A stretch of 64,000 bases of DNA from Chloroflexota bacterium (lineage in GTDB: Bacteria > Chloroflexota > Chloroflexia > Chloroflexales > Herpetosiphonaceae), in assembly GCA_020161265.1 (NCBI GenBank), contig JAIUOC010000001.1, forward strand, positions 992,001-1,056,000, written 5' to 3'. Shown here one piece after another: positions 35,501 to 45,767 of the stretch (its first letter is position 1; each line of letters opens with the position of its first letter). Position numbers and translations under genes: made by a program. The notes beneath the pieces were generated by a model that was not told where the DNA came from, made no database searches, and was given only the letters and a program-made list of their open reading frames with translations.

Positions 35501-38500
35501 TTGCAAAGCGCGAGGCTTGCGCGTTGAATGGCAGTTGCAAGGCGTTAACTTGGGTGTTGGTTGTGCCATCCTGCGTGCCTGCGGGCGAGACCAAGGTCAG
35601 CGTGCCCGCTCCTGTCGTATTCATCGTCAAGAGGGTTGGGTCATATGATGATCCAACGCTAATCTGCTTGTTATCGTTTTTATTGCGTTGGTTGATTGGA
35701 AAGCCCGTGCCAACGCTGGTGTTATCAATCAAGGTATTGGGATAATTTTGATTGAACTCCAAGTTCAGGCTTGGTGTACCTGGCATTGCCGCCACAGTTG
35801 AATCATCAACTGCGACAAACTCAGGCCGAATGTTATTGACAATATAAACATTGTCGTTGTAGTCGTAGTTGATCCCGTTGAAGTCCATCGAGAGCACATA
35901 ACTATTGGGAATCAAAGCTCCATTGCGATCACGCAATGGCCAAGCCCGCAGATAGTGCTTACCAACCGGATTGTTGTATTGGGGATCGCCCCAAGCGGTT
36001 TGCGAGATAATAAATTGGAACGTCCCCGTTGGGTTCAAGTTAATATCAAACAAATCACTGCCATCATACAAGCGAGGCAAGTAGGTTTGGCCATCGGATG
36101 GATGGTGGGTACTGGATTCTTGCAGGGTTGTGCTACCTTGGGCCGCCCAAGCAATATCGCTGGCGGTACTGGTGGTACAGCACTGGTGTAGGCCAGCTAA
36201 TTGCACCACCCGCACAGGTTTGCTCGAATCGAAGCGCGTCCAGTAAGGCGAAATCACTTCTTCGCCAATTTGGGTCAATGCGCCTGAGTCGCCATTCCAT
36301 GTTTGGCCTGGATAGACAATCTTCACGTTGTAGCCAAAGAAATCCATAATTTGTTGGATATTTGGTTCGTCGTCACCCTCGTTTTGGGCTTGCCACCAAC
36401 CGCGCAACTGAATGACTTTATTTGGTTCAGTCGCATCGTTGGTACGCAACAACATCTGGCCCGAGTGGGCAACGCCAGGCGGGTTGCTGGCTGGATCAAT
36501 CGGCGGGGTGAAATCCAAGCGAATATCACGGAAGGTATTTGGTTGCAAAATCGTTGGCAAGCTCAAGGTGCCGCTCAACGTCCAAACCCCAGTGATCGTC
36601 ATGCTACTCAAAATCAACGGGCCAGTACCAGTATTGCGCACCCGCACAACCCCAGTATTGCGGAAGTAGTTGCGTGTGCCACTCCGAGCAGCTGGATTTT
36701 GAATCTTGCTGAACATCAACCAATCGTTGTAAGGCACGTTATGCGATTCAACATTTTCGATTTCCAACTGACCAGCGCCGAAACATGCTCCAGCCAGCAC
36801 CTGCAAGGTCATCATGGTTTGGAGCTGACGTACAGCGCTTTCAATAGCTGAGCTAAAGTTTTGGTCATTGAATTGGCGCGTGCTCATAGCACCATCAATT
36901 GCTGGCCGATACATGCCTTTGAGACCAAAAGTTACGCCACCAGAGCCGCCTTGTGGCCCACCCAAAATCACCATTGGGATATAAACCCGATTGGTTGCTG
37001 GCGGGACAGTCACCGTTGGAGTCACTGTCACGGTTGGCGTACCAGGCGTGACCGTAATCGTTGGGGTAACCGTGGCCGTTGGCGTACCAGGTGTTACGCT
37101 TGGGCCAACAGTTGGGCTTGGCGTAAAGGTATTGGTTGGTTGGGTCGTACCAGGCGTGGTTGGCACCGGCGTGGTCGTAATTGTTGGCGTGTTCGATGGC
37201 GTGGCGGTGTTGGTTGCCGTCGCCGTGCTGGTTGATGTTGGTGTATTCGTCACCGTCGGCGTATTGGTTGCCGTTGGTGTGTTGGTTGGCGTATGGGTTG
37301 GGGTTGGCGTTGGTGGCTCCACATAGGCAGTGATCGTCACAAAGTTAATCTTGGTGTTGATCCCACCGTTAGCGTCGATGGTCAAGCGATTATCAGTAAC
37401 CGTAGCCACAACTGTTTGGGTTGAGTGGCGGGTTGGTGCACCAGTTGCCCCCGACGAGGCAAAGTTATTAATCGCATTTACGCCTTCAACATTGATCGTA
37501 TGCCGATCAAACTCTGGCACTTGCTGGGTTTGGGGATCACCGACCGCAACTGTGACCGAGTAGATCCCGTTTGGAACGGCAATTTCCCATGAGCCAGGTT
37601 CTTTGACCCCACCAAAGCCACCAGAAAGATCGTTGGCTCGCATGTGCATCAACGAATCGTAGCGCTTGTCGATGTTGGCAACAAAGCGATAACGGCCATT
37701 GGTATCAAGCAGAATTGGAGTGATCGTGTTGGGATTGACCCAGCCATAATACAGCGAGCCATCGCCTTGATCTTTTTCGTTACGATTGCCAAAGGCTTGA
37801 CCCCAATCGCGCATGTAGCCAACTGGCACAGCGGTCGAGGCACTTTGGAAATTAACTTGAATTGGCGTGCTCATGCTGGGCAAGCGGACTGGCCGCACAT
37901 TACGCACAATAAAAACCAAATCTTGATATTCTAAGCCAGCGGTTGCCTCTTCAAAGACCACCACATAGGCATTAGTAACCGTTGAATCGTTAGTGGTTTT
38001 GAGTGGATAAACCCGCATATGGTGAGGGTTAGCCGCATCAAAGCTGTTCAGGCTATCTTGACCATAGACCAAACGATTAGCATGGGCTGGCCATTGAGTA
38101 TAGAAATCGAAGAATTCATAGCCTGGATCGAGGGTCAAGCTGCCATTGATGCTTGGATTCAAGCGCTGAGCACTGGCATTTGGCACAGTAAAGATACTGG
38201 TGCGATTTGCCCCAGCGCTCTTGACTGGATACCAACCCAAAGTTAGGGCTGTACTAGCTGGGCCACTTGGCGCAAAGACTGCCAATGGTTCCAAGGTAAT
38301 TGGCGAGGTTGTGGCGCGGGTGAAGAAATCGGCCACAATTTCTTGGCCAAGCACCAACGATGTACCATTAGCGCTGTGGATGGGAGTAGTAGATGGATCA
38401 TCATCGCCAACATTCATTGGAAACTCATAGGTATCGAGAATCCATTGCAATGATGGCTCTGTGCCATTGGCATAGACCAGACCACGCAGCGCTCCGTCAA

Positions 38501-40676
38501 TCTTGGGATTAATTGGGTCGTTGCTTTGAATTTGGATAATTGCGCCTTTTGTGCCCAAACTTGTGGCTGCATTAGCTCGCATCACCACATTCAAGCTCAA
38601 GGTTGCGCTTGGAATTAACGTTTGGGGGAAACTTGGCAAGTTGGTAATCACAAACGAACCAGCTTCAGGCCCAATTAATTGCACCCCAGTCACGCTCAAA
38701 TTGGCTTGACCAGTATTGCTGATAACAAAGGTTTGCGTGGTTGAATCGAGTGAGCCAGCGGTTGGCCGTGCTAAATTGAACACGCGGCGAGCTGGGCGAA
38801 TATCAATCCGTGGTTCAGGCTGAATATCAGGTGTGAGCAGATAAATTTTTTCGGCCAAATAGTCGGAAACATATAAGTTACCGTTGGCGGTATTTTCAAT
38901 CACATCAAGCGGCCCTGAGAAATCTTTCATTCCAGGCAGGCCACCTTGTTCGCTGATAATTTCTTTGTTAGCACCGATCGTCAGCACAACCAAGTCTTTG
39001 CTACCGCTGTAGCGCGTAACAATCAACTTACCTTTGAGTGCGCCGTTGAAGGTATTTGATTTATATTCAATTGTGCCGTTGGGCGATTTGTGTAAGCCGA
39101 AATCCCATGAGAAGCCGCGATAGTTGCGGTCGGATTGGGTGCCAACTGGATAGCCCACATTGCTACCACCTGGCGCAACTTCAGCAGGATCGACGGCTGA
39201 GCTTGGGTTACCGCCATTCAACACCCACTCACAACGTTGCGGGTTGGGATGCCCATAATAGCCGCCTTGAGCAACCCGATAGAGAAAATCGGATTGATCA
39301 GGAATGCGGGTATTCGAGCTTGACGATAATTTTGGCACATCTGGGCCAACATAGGCTCCATTGGTCGCTACGTCAATCCGGTTTTGACATGGAGCATAGT
39401 TTGACAAATTGCTAGGCGTTGGCGGGGTATTGCCACCAGCAGCCGAGCCATTGGTTGCCGTATACAATTCGCCATTCGTGTGCCAAATCAAGTCGTAGGC
39501 ATTACGCACACCCGAAGCATAAATCGTCACAGGCACATTTGCAGCAAATGGATCATAGGTGCCACCATCTTCAGTTTGCACATTCAATGGTAACGAGCCG
39601 CTGGCCAAGGCCGTTTGATTGATCCGTAGAACCGCAGCGCCTAGTTTATGCTCTGGTCGCAAGTTCCAGCCATTATCAATATGACCCATGGCGCTATTGC
39701 TACCAACGGTCATATACAATGCACCATCCGGCCCAAACACCAGACTATTTGAGAGGTGATCGCGTGATGAACGTGGCATGCCAATCAAATAATCTTGGGC
39801 GCTGGTTAGATTGGCTCCGGTCAGGCGGGTAAGTTTACCACTCCAATCGGGGCCGTTGCTCAGAGCATAGGGGCTGTGGGTAATCCACAAAATTGGGCTG
39901 GATGGGGTTGAGGCTGGATCAAAGACCAAACCAATGATCATGCGATCTTGGGTTGTACCAGTATAGGTCCGCACCGTTTGGATGGTTAAGCTACCAGCGC
40001 TATCCAACGTGCCATCGCCATTAATCGTATAGCGCACAATTTGGCCTTTGACCGTGGCAGCGTAGAGCTTGCCATCAGGGCCAATTGCCAACGAAGTATA
40101 GCCAGAATCATTGGGCATAGTAATGCCCGTTGCAACTTTGTTAAAGCGAATATTGCCAGTTGCCGCAGGGCCACCAGCACTCCCAGTCGTAAAGGTCGAT
40201 TCATAGGCCTCAAACGGCTCACCTGCAATATCAAGCAGCAAATCGTTTGGAGCTACCCCCACATTCACCCGAAACCGATATTGGGTAAATGGGTCGAGGT
40301 AATCATTGGGATTGAGAATAATTACATCGCCCGCTGCCGAGGTGGTTAAACGGGCGGCGATTTCATAACTATCAATCACCCGAATCAATTTGACAGAAGC
40401 TGCTGTCAAGGTCTGGGGGTCAAGCCCGCCATTAGGAATATACACGTTTGCTGCAATGAAAATATCACGGTTGACCGAGGTCGAGCCGTTGAGCGGCAAG
40501 GTATCGGTTACCCGTGGTGCCTCTAGTAGGGCTTTAGCTTGAGTTGGCGTGAGTGGTTGGGCTACCGCCGGAACCGCCGCCGCCACCGTGGTTGGTGGTG
40601 CGCCCACAAGCCAAAGGTTGCTAAACAAGAATGCTGCGAGCACCCCATGCAACCAACGAACAATAGACCGCTTCAT
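32562..40676 (-). CDS. giant secreted multidomain protein, apparent fusion of two secreted proteins
   Basis: About 2704 residues (ATG 40676; the in-frame ATG at 40682 sits too close to the AGGAGGGG site). A signal peptide covers residues 1-36. Then come a Big_5/Ig-like domain (45-170) and a glucose/sorbosone-dehydrogenase-like propeller (172-630; [24 protein letters not shown]). An abnormal-spindle-like 'choice-of-anchor' domain (635-740), a VNFQ/YGW jelly roll (938-1115), a Thr/Pro linker and an internal copy of the C-terminal motif (RVYIPMVIL, near 1226) complete the first half. The second half has another spindle-like domain, a lectin-like domain (1680-1875), two malectin-like domains, two PKD/Ig domains, a second VNFQ/YGW jelly roll (2418-2585), a Thr/Pro linker and the end [11 protein letters not shown]. 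It is probably cell-surface carbohydrate binding. The reading frame is intact throughout. Confidence 0.85.
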   Translation of the reverse strand: MKRSIVRWLHGVLAAFLFSNLWLVGAPPTTVAAAVPAVAQPLTPTQAKALLEAPRVTDTLPLNGSTSVNRDIFIAANVYIPNGGLDPQTLTAASVKLIRVIDSYEIAARLTTSAAGDVIILNPNDYLDPFTQYRFRVNVGVAPNDLLLDIAGEPFEAYESTFTTGSAGGPAATGNIRFNKVATGITMPNDSGYTSLAIGPDGKLYAATVKGQIVRYTINGDGTLDSAGSLTIQTVRTYTGTTQDRMIIGLVFDPASTPSSPILWITHSPYALSNGPDWSGKLTRLTGANLTSAQDYLIGMPRSSRDHLSNSLVFGPDGALYMTVGSNSAMGHIDNGWNLRPEHKLGAAVLRINQTALASGSLPLNVQTEDGGTYDPFAANVPVTIYASGVRNAYDLIWHTNGELYTATNGSAAGGNTPPTPSNLSNYAPCQNRIDVATNGAYVGPDVPKLSSSSNTRIPDQSDFLYRVAQGGYYGHPNPQRCEWVLNGGNPSSAVDPAEVAPGGSNVGYPVGTQSDRNYRGFSWDFGLHKSPNGTIEYKSNTFNGALKGKLIVTRYSGSKDLVVLTIGANKEIISEQGGLPGMKDFSGPLDVIENTANGNLYVSDYLAEKIYLLTPDIQPEPRIDIRPARRVFNLARPTAGSLDSTTQTFVISNTGQANLSVTGVQLIGPEAGSFVITNLPSFPQTLIPSATLSLNVVMRANAATSLGTKGAIIQIQSNDPINPKIDGALRGLVYANGTEPSLQWILDTYEFPMNVGDDDPSTTPIHSANGTSLVLGQEIVADFFTRATTSPITLEPLAVFAPSGPASTALTLGWYPVKSAGANRTSIFTVPNASAQRLNPSINGSLTLDPGYEFFDFYTQWPAHANRLVYGQDSLNSFDAANPHHMRVYPLKTTNDSTVTNAYVVVFEEATAGLEYQDLVFIVRNVRPVRLPSMSTPIQVNFQSASTAVPVGYMRDWGQAFGNRNEKDQGDGSLYYGWVNPNTITPILLDTNGRYRFVANIDKRYDSLMHMRANDLSGGFGGVKEPGSWEIAVPNGIYSVTVAVGDPQTQQVPEFDRHTINVEGVNAINNFASSGATGAPTRHSTQTVVATVTDNRLTIDANGGINTKINFVTITAYVEPPTPTPTHTPTNTPTATNTPTVTNTPTSTSTATATNTATPSNTPTITTTPVPTTPGTTQPTNTFTPSPTVGPSVTPGTPTATVTPTITVTPGTPTVTVTPTVTVPPATNRVYIPMVILGGPQGGSGGVTFGLKGMYRPAIDGAMSTRQFNDQNFSSAIESAVRQLQTMMTLQVLAGACFGAGQLEIENVESHNVPYNDWLMFSKIQNPAARSGTRNYFRNTGVVRVRNTGTGPLILSSMTITGVWTLSGTLSLPTILQPNTFRDIRLDFTPPIDPASNPPGVAHSGQMLLRTNDATEPNKVIQLRGWWQAQNEGDDEPNIQQIMDFFGYNVKIVYPGQTWNGDSGALTQIGEEVISPYWTRFDSSKPVRVVQLAGLHQCCTTSTASDIAWAAQGSTTLQESSTHHPSDGQTYLPRLYDGSDLFDINLNPTGTFQFIISQTAWGDPQYNNPVGKHYLRAWPLRDRNGALIPNSYVLSMDFNGINYDYNDNVYIVNNIRPEFVAVDDSTVAAMPGTPSLNLEFNQNYPNTLIDNTSVGTGFPINQRNKNDNKQISVGSSYDPTLLTMNTTGAGTLTLVSPAGTQDGTTNTQVNALQLPFNAQASRFAITTRIEGSVAGFTSANRQAGIFWGMEQDNYLKLMISSASTQPVIVFTNETNGTIATVATSPAIASPANVVATELRLSGDPKTGIATAAYRIITAANPNPSFTTLGQVTLTGGRYQRFFDRKVNAGIVTTHKTNTTFNAVFDKFVIGLDETTATRPVLARVDVGSANSFTDSASNVWQGDTGLFEPSNAVAEGTGTPAIENTLDDTLYQTYRGNVGNATRTITYNLSVPATVQKVDVRLHFAELFWGAPGGGAAGPGRRVFDVRAEGQTILDNFDITGSVGAARAAVIVPIDGIMVVDGQLQLAFDAEMDFASISAIEVFASTVNGNVPPTANAGADQQVALNASVNLTGTSSDYENTTVTGAWTQLEGTAVSLSGSGNNRSFTAPASASTLVFRFTATDAGGASTSDTVTILVGDKPIEQVVAVSNGPSSPNDAITFQAVVACGSNVNFAWNFGDGTPVVNESTGKVRHAFATKGTYNVTVTASNGSSSVATSLQVQVLPLLTRFNAGGFSSVTTPDGVRWAADSYSQNGSTSNPGSLGDVANTDNDVLYYDDRFATGATTATLDYAIPVPTSGQYTVRLHFAEIFFGVTSGVAGGTGKRVFDVNLEGTRVLNDYDPTLAVGAKAADTRLFTVNVTDGVLNIKFAPEASRPTVSAIEVFGAQNMTFATPTALPSPTNTPIGTFTPTPEGTFFLKVNFQPNDAGAVPNGYVKDYGQGYGLRVDPGQGSGLTYGWVDSAGQPKSLIADPRRRNFNSDIRLDTLMHMQLTTGGGKWEASIPNGVYDVTVAVGDAQAGGSAMSHNVTIEGVVAINQFVPPANASNGAASLHQTNTVRVTVSDGKLTVDPVGGTNTKINYLHINWFGSLATATPTNTATATATNTPTNTATATATDTPTNTATATATETPTNTPTNTNTPTPSNTPTNTATLEPGITPTITNTPTITPTPTETATPTTTASVTPTATTGTATYVVFLPYTAKGN
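32602..32912. repeat. Thr/Pro-coding microsatellite-like repeat, copy 1
   Basis: Imperfect 12- to 24-base units such as GTTGGCGTATTGGTT (plus-strand view) encode the C-terminal TNTPT/TATAT linker of the giant protein. Similar tracts lie at 36992-37320 and 41095-41341 in the same orientation. Confidence 0.8.
36992..37320. repeat. Thr/Pro-coding microsatellite-like repeat, copy 2 (internal)
   Basis: This is a tract of the same unit type, encoding the internal Thr/Pro linker around residues 1120-1224 of the giant protein just before its internal YIPM motif. Confidence 0.8.
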
Positions 40677-40682
40677 GGTCAT

Positions 40683-41007
40683 GACCCCTCCTGGAACAGC
40701 TTGTGACCCGTAGCGAGTGGTGGTCTTTCAACGCTTAACGCGCAAAAAACCGCATCAATCGCGATCGATCAAAAAAAGAGCATTTGCTACGGGACATCGT
40801 TATCGATCAGTATATCAGTTGAGATTGACTAAAAGTACGGTACTGTTATATACAATGGTACTAATTTTGTCAATCCTTGCATCGCAAATTTTGGTTTTCT
40901 TGGCCAGCATTTGCATGAATTTTAATACTTTTTTGTTATATTTTAATGTTTTAAAAAACATTTTTAAGGAATTCACGTCATGACTAAGCGCTGAGTTTTG
41001 AGCAAAT
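40683..41007. other. AT-rich spacer between the two large secreted-protein genes
   Basis: About 330 bases holding the minus-strand promoter at 40845-40873 and an inverted repeat (AATGTTTT/AAAACATT at about 40950). A short plus-strand open frame here has no support as a gene. Confidence 0.5.
40845..40873 (-). promoter_or_regulatory. consensus sigma-70 promoter for the giant gene
   Basis: On the minus strand TTGACA (40873-40868) and TATAAC (40850-40845) are exactly 17 bases apart. The transcript leader before the ATG at 40676 would be about 160 bases, long enough for regulation, although no riboswitch was recognised. Confidence 0.75.
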
Positions 41008-41036
41008 ACGGAGCCATCCGCGAGTGATGGCTCCGT
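41008..41036 (-). terminator. terminator hairpin after the 1049-residue secreted protein gene
   Basis: Perfect eleven-base arms ACGGAGCCATC and GATGGCTCCGT with a seven-base loop lie 11 bases past the stop codon. The T run on the minus strand is short (ATTTG). Confidence 0.65.
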
Positions 41037-41047
41037 TGGAATCGAGC

Positions 41048-44000
41048 TTAGTTTTTGACGGTGTACGGTAGCCAAATGCGATAGGTCGCTGTGCCTTGGG
41101 TTGCCGTAGCGCTCGGCGTTACAGTTTCGGTTGGCGTGTTGGTCGGTGTATTACTTGGCGTAGCCGTGTTGGTCGGTGTAAAGGTCGCCGTCACCGTGCC
41201 AGTCGATGTTGGCGATGGCGTATTGGTATTAGTTGGTGTATTCGTGATTGTTGGCGTATTGGTATTAGTTGGTGTGTTGGTTGCCGTCGGCGATGGTGTA
41301 TTCGTAGCCGTCGGCGATGGCGTAACGGTTGGCGTGACGTTGGCAATATTGAGAATTGGCCCCCAAACCTCAATCGCCGAAATCTTGCCTTGATCCACAT
41401 TGCCGGGCTGGCCCGTGGGCAAACTAATATTGACCGCACCATCAGTAATATTGGTAGTAAAGGTCTTGGTGATTGGCCGGAAGGTTGCGCCAGTTTCGCT
41501 GAAAATATCGAAATTGGTCAACACAGTCGTGCCTTCAAGCTGAACATTGAATTTACGCTGGTTCGGCCCAGGTCGGCCATTCGTGCCCCAATAGAGTTCG
41601 GCAAAGTGTAAACGCACAGCATACGTCCCAGTGCTGCTGACCGGAATCGTGTATTGCACCGCTGAGCCGCTGGTGTTGCGTTCAGAGCAGTACAATCGAT
41701 CAAAGTCACGAGTCACGTTGTAGATTTGGGGACACGAAACGCCTGGAATCAAGACATAGGTGCCGCCGCCAGTTGAATATGGACGGTTGGCACTTGTATC
41801 AGGACTCCAAGCAGCTCCATCGTTGGTCGTCCAATCACGATCACCGCCGTTGATTCGCGCCACAATATCGCGATAGCTCAAACGGAAGAAATCGAAAATA
41901 AATGAGATGGTATTTGGTGTTCCATGATTGGTTGCCAAAATTCCTGCTGGTGTTCCGGTATTGAAGAACCACAAAGGCACATTGATCGTGCCAATTGCAG
42001 TCCAGTTGCCGCCATCAGTTTTATAATAGGCGGTCATGGTCTGCGCAGCAGGATTACCGTCTAAGCGCAGGTCGATATTGCTCACACCTGGCAATACCAT
42101 GCTTGGATTATTATTGGTTGGATTGATTTGCAGATTTCCGGCCACTTCCATGGCAAATTGCAACCCTGTGTCGCCACTTGTGCCATCGCCATTCAAATTG
42201 GCCGTCGCTACCAATTTCACGTAGTTATCTTGGTTGGGGCCGAAGAACAAGCCCGCCGCTTGATCGCCCTCAGGCGTGCGCCCAAGAAACATTTCGGTAA
42301 TTCGCGTTTCAACCCGAAAATTACGATGGGGATCAAAGCCAATGTGCAAAGCGTTGGCTTGGGTATTGATCGAGCCAGCATTCGTGCCTTCGGTGGTGAT
42401 GATATTGGTAAAGCCACCAGCAGCGCCAACGGCAATCTTGGCCTCATCAGTTCGCGTAACTCCGTTGGTAATTTGCACCCCAGTAAAGCCCGTATTGGCA
42501 ACTTTGCCTAAGGGTGCATCACCAGGATTCCAATTGAATTCAACGGGCAATTTGGTGTTGTTGCCATTCGCTGCATCAAAATACAGCTGATCGTTGACAT
42601 CAAGAATGCCATCGTTATCATCGTCAGGATCAGTCAAATCGGAAATCATGTCGCCATCGAAATCGTTGGGTACGCTGGCGCGGCTACACAAATTGGTTGC
42701 GTTCTGATCTTCATCAAAATCGGAGTAGCCATCATTATCGCTATCAACCATGCTCGAATAGGGCGGCGGCGGCGGACAGTTGGGCAAATCTTCTGGCTCA
42801 AGGATGGTAATTGCATCGCTGCCAAATTCGGCCACATAAATCACACCCTTGGCATCGGTCACCACATCAAGCGGTTGGTTAAACTTCGCCAAGGTTTGGA
42901 TGCCAGTTGGGTTGCCATTGGCATCAAGCTGAACGCGACTGACATCTTGATTTTGACCATAGGTTGCGACAATCAAATTGCCTTGCAACGCACCACCAAA
43001 GGCATTACTGATATACGCCGTAATCCCATTGGTGGATGGTCGGAAATCATAGGTCAAGGCTGGTGGATTGTAGTTTGGTGGCGTTGGCAAACCTTGGGCA
43101 TTACCGTTGTTCAACACACATTCGCCACGGGCTGGGTTTGGATGGCCACCATACGAACCTTGGGTCACAATTTTCAGGGTATCGGGCAAATAGCGTGGGT
43201 TAATTTCCACCCCACCAGGGCATTGAGCGGCGCTCGGCGTATCGCCATAGCCATCATTGCCACCATTAACATTGGCATAGAACTTATTATTCAGCCAAAT
43301 AAAATCATAAACATTGCGATAGCCAGTCGCATACATCTCAAATTGGCCAGCAAATGGAGCTAAAGCAGCCGCATTATTGACATTTTTGACATCGATGCCT
43401 GCTGATGGAAAGCCAGCATCGCGCACATTGGCCCGCAAAATTGCTGCCGAGAGATAATATTCGGCCAAATTGCTAAAGTGAGCACTTGGCGCACCATTGT
43501 TGGTATTGCTCGACGACGAGATATACATCCAACCATCTGGACCCCAAACAATGCTATTGGTGCTGTGGTTTTCGCGTGAGCGCGGCAAACCCTTAATAAT
43601 ATCGGTCGAGGTTGCAAAATTATTGGTGCTGACTAATTTGCTAATTGTGCCTGAGCGAGTGTTGATTTTTTGCGAGGTTGTGTCGCTATTGTAGCCATAG
43701 CGTGGGTCGCTATGCGAAACATACAAAATCATATTTGATGGCGTTGAAGCCGGATCAAACAAAATCCCCACCAACTGACGACCATTCACCCCAGTTGCAG
43801 GCGAACCGTCGTCGTTGGTATTAGGATAATTGTAGATTGTTTCGATCACCTGAACGGCGGTAGCTTGATGGTTGGTTGGGTTGAGCGTAATCGCAAAAAT
43901 TCGCCCATTAAACTGGCCGACATACAAACGCCCATCAGGGCCGAAGATCATCCCAGTTGGGCTATCGAACAACGAAGCACCAGTTAATGCCGAACTTGAA

Positions 44001-44197
44001 TTAAAAATCGTTTGGCGAAAAAAACTAATGCTCCCAGAATGCACATGTTGCCGCTCAGGATTATAACTATATTGAACTGTTGAGCGCGTTTGGGCGGCTG
44101 CATCATGGATTGTTGGTTGAAATAGCAATCCACCAGCCAACAGACTGAAGATTACTAACATCACAACCACACGCGCATGAAACTGTCGTTTGATCAT
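41048..44197 (-). CDS. secreted sorbosone-dehydrogenase-like propeller protein with malectin domain
   Basis: About 1049 residues (ATG 44197, chosen for the AAAGGA site; the frame is open seven codons further). After a signal peptide comes a propeller like that of the giant protein (MIFGPDGRLYVGQFNGRIFA, GLPRSRENHSTNSIVWGPDG, LDVVTDAKGVIYVAEFG). Then come calcium-binding type 3-like repeats (DSDNDGYSDFDEDQN, DDDNDGILDVND), a lectin-like region, a malectin-like domain ([28 protein letters not shown]), a Thr/Pro linker and the C-terminal motif YRIWLPYTVKN. It shares domains and ending with the giant protein downstream, so the two are partial paralogues. It is probably a surface carbohydrate-binding or sugar-oxidising protein; catalytic residues were not verified. 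Confidence 0.85.
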   Translation of the reverse strand: MIKRQFHARVVVMLVIFSLLAGGLLFQPTIHDAAAQTRSTVQYSYNPERQHVHSGSISFFRQTIFNSSSALTGASLFDSPTGMIFGPDGRLYVGQFNGRIFAITLNPTNHQATAVQVIETIYNYPNTNDDGSPATGVNGRQLVGILFDPASTPSNMILYVSHSDPRYGYNSDTTSQKINTRSGTISKLVSTNNFATSTDIIKGLPRSRENHSTNSIVWGPDGWMYISSSSNTNNGAPSAHFSNLAEYYLSAAILRANVRDAGFPSAGIDVKNVNNAAALAPFAGQFEMYATGYRNVYDFIWLNNKFYANVNGGNDGYGDTPSAAQCPGGVEINPRYLPDTLKIVTQGSYGGHPNPARGECVLNNGNAQGLPTPPNYNPPALTYDFRPSTNGITAYISNAFGGALQGNLIVATYGQNQDVSRVQLDANGNPTGIQTLAKFNQPLDVVTDAKGVIYVAEFGSDAITILEPEDLPNCPPPPPYSSMVDSDNDGYSDFDEDQNATNLCSRASVPNDFDGDMISDLTDPDDDNDGILDVNDQLYFDAANGNNTKLPVEFNWNPGDAPLGKVANTGFTGVQITNGVTRTDEAKIAVGAAGGFTNIITTEGTNAGSINTQANALHIGFDPHRNFRVETRITEMFLGRTPEGDQAAGLFFGPNQDNYVKLVATANLNGDGTSGDTGLQFAMEVAGNLQINPTNNNPSMVLPGVSNIDLRLDGNPAAQTMTAYYKTDGGNWTAIGTINVPLWFFNTGTPAGILATNHGTPNTISFIFDFFRLSYRDIVARINGGDRDWTTNDGAAWSPDTSANRPYSTGGGTYVLIPGVSCPQIYNVTRDFDRLYCSERNTSGSAVQYTIPVSSTGTYAVRLHFAELYWGTNGRPGPNQRKFNVQLEGTTVLTNFDIFSETGATFRPITKTFTTNITDGAVNISLPTGQPGNVDQGKISAIEVWGPILNIANVTPTVTPSPTATNTPSPTATNTPTNTNTPTITNTPTNTNTPSPTSTGTVTATFTPTNTATPSNTPTNTPTETVTPSATATQGTATYRIWLPYTVKN
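41095..41341. repeat. Thr/Pro-coding microsatellite-like repeat, copy 3
   Basis: The third tract of GTTGGTGTATTGGTA-like units (plus-strand view) encodes the TNTPT/SPTAT linker of the 1049-residue protein. It lies in the same orientation as copies 1 and 2. Confidence 0.8.
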
Positions 44198-44782
44198 CAC
44201 AAATCCTTTCGAGAACATGAGCTAAGCGCAGATCAACCTGCTATTGCCAAATTCTTGCTGGTGCTACGCCTATGATCGTGCCTAGATTAGTGCGGCATGT
44301 CAAGCGACAGGCTAAGTCGAATGGGAATGTGGTGACATCTTAACAATGTTGGCCATGCCGCAAATGGCATAATGCTCATAACTCGTCCTCTAATGGTGAA
44401 CTATAGCGCATAGCAGCATGCTTGTCGTGGGAATTATGGCCTAAACTCAGGCGCTATTTCTGTGATGATCGCTCCTACACCGCATGGGTGACCTATGGGT
44501 GATAAAAGTTAAATGGCTTTAACCTTTAACTCAACCTAGCGCACATATCAGCAGAACCACACACTCCAAGGGCTGCTCAAGCCTATCGTGATAAAAATAG
44601 CGAACATCAAATGCGTCTATTACAACATATGGTTGGTTTTTTGTGCGCACGGTTTTTTAAGAATTAAGCCTGTGCTGGAGCCACATGCTCAGCAATTGCC
44701 CTCAAGCTGCCAGCTATCGGTTAAAATAGGCCTAGGCTTTCATTCAATGGTGCATGAAAGCGACATTCACTAGGAGGTTCTT
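44198..44782. other. long intergenic region between divergent genes, no gene seen
   Basis: About 585 bases between the secreted-protein gene and arginase. I see no credible gene, tRNA or repeat. Noted structures are a small hairpin at about 44737-44760 (CTTTCAT/ATGAAAG) 20 bases before arginase and a direct repeat of ATGGGTGA. A 61-codon open frame at 44588 lacks a ribosome site. Confidence 0.5.
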
Positions 44783-45709
44783 GTGCTAATCGATCTTATC
44801 GGTGTCCCGCTCGATTTGGGTGCAGGGCGGCGTGGCGTGGACATGGGGCCAAGTGCAATTCGTTATGCAGGCTTACGTTCACAATTAGAGGAGCTTGGTC
44901 ATACCGTGATTGATCGGGGCAATCTCACGGCGAGCATCGCCGAAACGCTGCCTGTCGGCGACTTAACGTTGCGCTATTTCGAGCCAATTCGCGATACCTT
45001 GATTCAATTAGCCAACGAGGTTGATCAGTCGTGTAGCCAAGGCCATGTGCCAGTGGTACTCGGTGGCGACCATAGTTTAGGCTTAGGTTCGGTTAGTGGA
45101 GCCGCCCACAATCGTGATATTGGCGTGCTCTGGATCGATGCCCATGGCGATTTTAATATTCCCAGCACCTCGCCTTCGGGCAATATTCATGGCATGCCCT
45201 TGGCAGCGCTGTGTGGCTATGGCGACGAACGCTTGATCCATTTGAGCGGTCAGCGCTTAGCAAACTCAATGATCAACCCGCATCGCGTGGCGTTGGTTGC
45301 GGTGCGCGACCTTGACCCCGAGGAGCGCCAGTTGCTCACCGAAGCTGGCGTGCAAGTCTTTGCCACTGAATATATCGATCGTTATGGCATGTATGAAACC
45401 ATGGTACGGGCGATCAGCGTTGCCAACCAAGCTCGCGATGGTTTTTATGTTAGCTTCGATCTCGATGTGCTTGATCCTGCGGTTGCGCCTGGAGTTGGCA
45501 CACCTGTACCTGGCGGATTAACCTATCGCGAAGCCCATCTGGCCGCCGAATTGATCGCCGAATCGGGGCGCATGATTGGCTTGGATATTGTCGAAGTCAA
45601 CCCAATTCTTGACGATCGCAATTGCACTGCGACGGTTGCGGTTGAAATTGCACTCTCAGCGCTTGGCAAACGGGTTTGGCACAAACAGCATCCACGCACT
45701 GCCCTCTAA
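44783..45709 (+). CDS. rocF: arginase
   Basis: A 308-residue ureohydrolase converting arginine to ornithine and urea with two manganese ions. All metal-ligand motifs are present: GGDHSLGLG (His), DAHGDFN (Asp-x-His-x-Asp), HGMPLA and SFDLDVLDPAVAPGVGTPVPGG (Asp-x-Asp). The N-terminus IDLIGVPLDLGAGRRGVDMG is diagnostic of arginase rather than agmatinase. The start codon is GTG with an excellent AGGAGG six bases upstream. It stands alone between secreted-protein genes and ends at a symmetrical hairpin. Confidence 0.95.
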   Translation: MLIDLIGVPLDLGAGRRGVDMGPSAIRYAGLRSQLEELGHTVIDRGNLTASIAETLPVGDLTLRYFEPIRDTLIQLANEVDQSCSQGHVPVVLGGDHSLGLGSVSGAAHNRDIGVLWIDAHGDFNIPSTSPSGNIHGMPLAALCGYGDERLIHLSGQRLANSMINPHRVALVAVRDLDPEERQLLTEAGVQVFATEYIDRYGMYETMVRAISVANQARDGFYVSFDLDVLDPAVAPGVGTPVPGGLTYREAHLAAELIAESGRMIGLDIVEVNPILDDRNCTATVAVEIALSALGKRVWHKQHPRTAL

Positions 45710-45717
45710 AATTAACG

Positions 45718-45747
45718 CAACAAGCGGGGCAAATGCCCCGCCTGTTG
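45718..45747. terminator. hairpin between convergent arginase and choice-of-anchor B genes
   Basis: CAACA-a-GCGGGGC and GCCCCGC-c-TGTTG form a 12-pair stem with an AAAT loop and one mismatch, nine bases past the arginase stop. No T run follows on either side. Confidence 0.6.
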
Positions 45748-45767
45748 ATCTCCAAAGGATTTAAGCG

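Noticed and set aside
33327-36851. Several plus-strand open frames of 100-190 codons opposite the giant gene
   Set aside because: They are antisense shadows of a continuous coding frame with intact domains on the minus strand.
44588-44773. A 61-codon open frame before arginase
   Set aside because: No ribosome site and it overlaps the arginase upstream region; no supporting motif.
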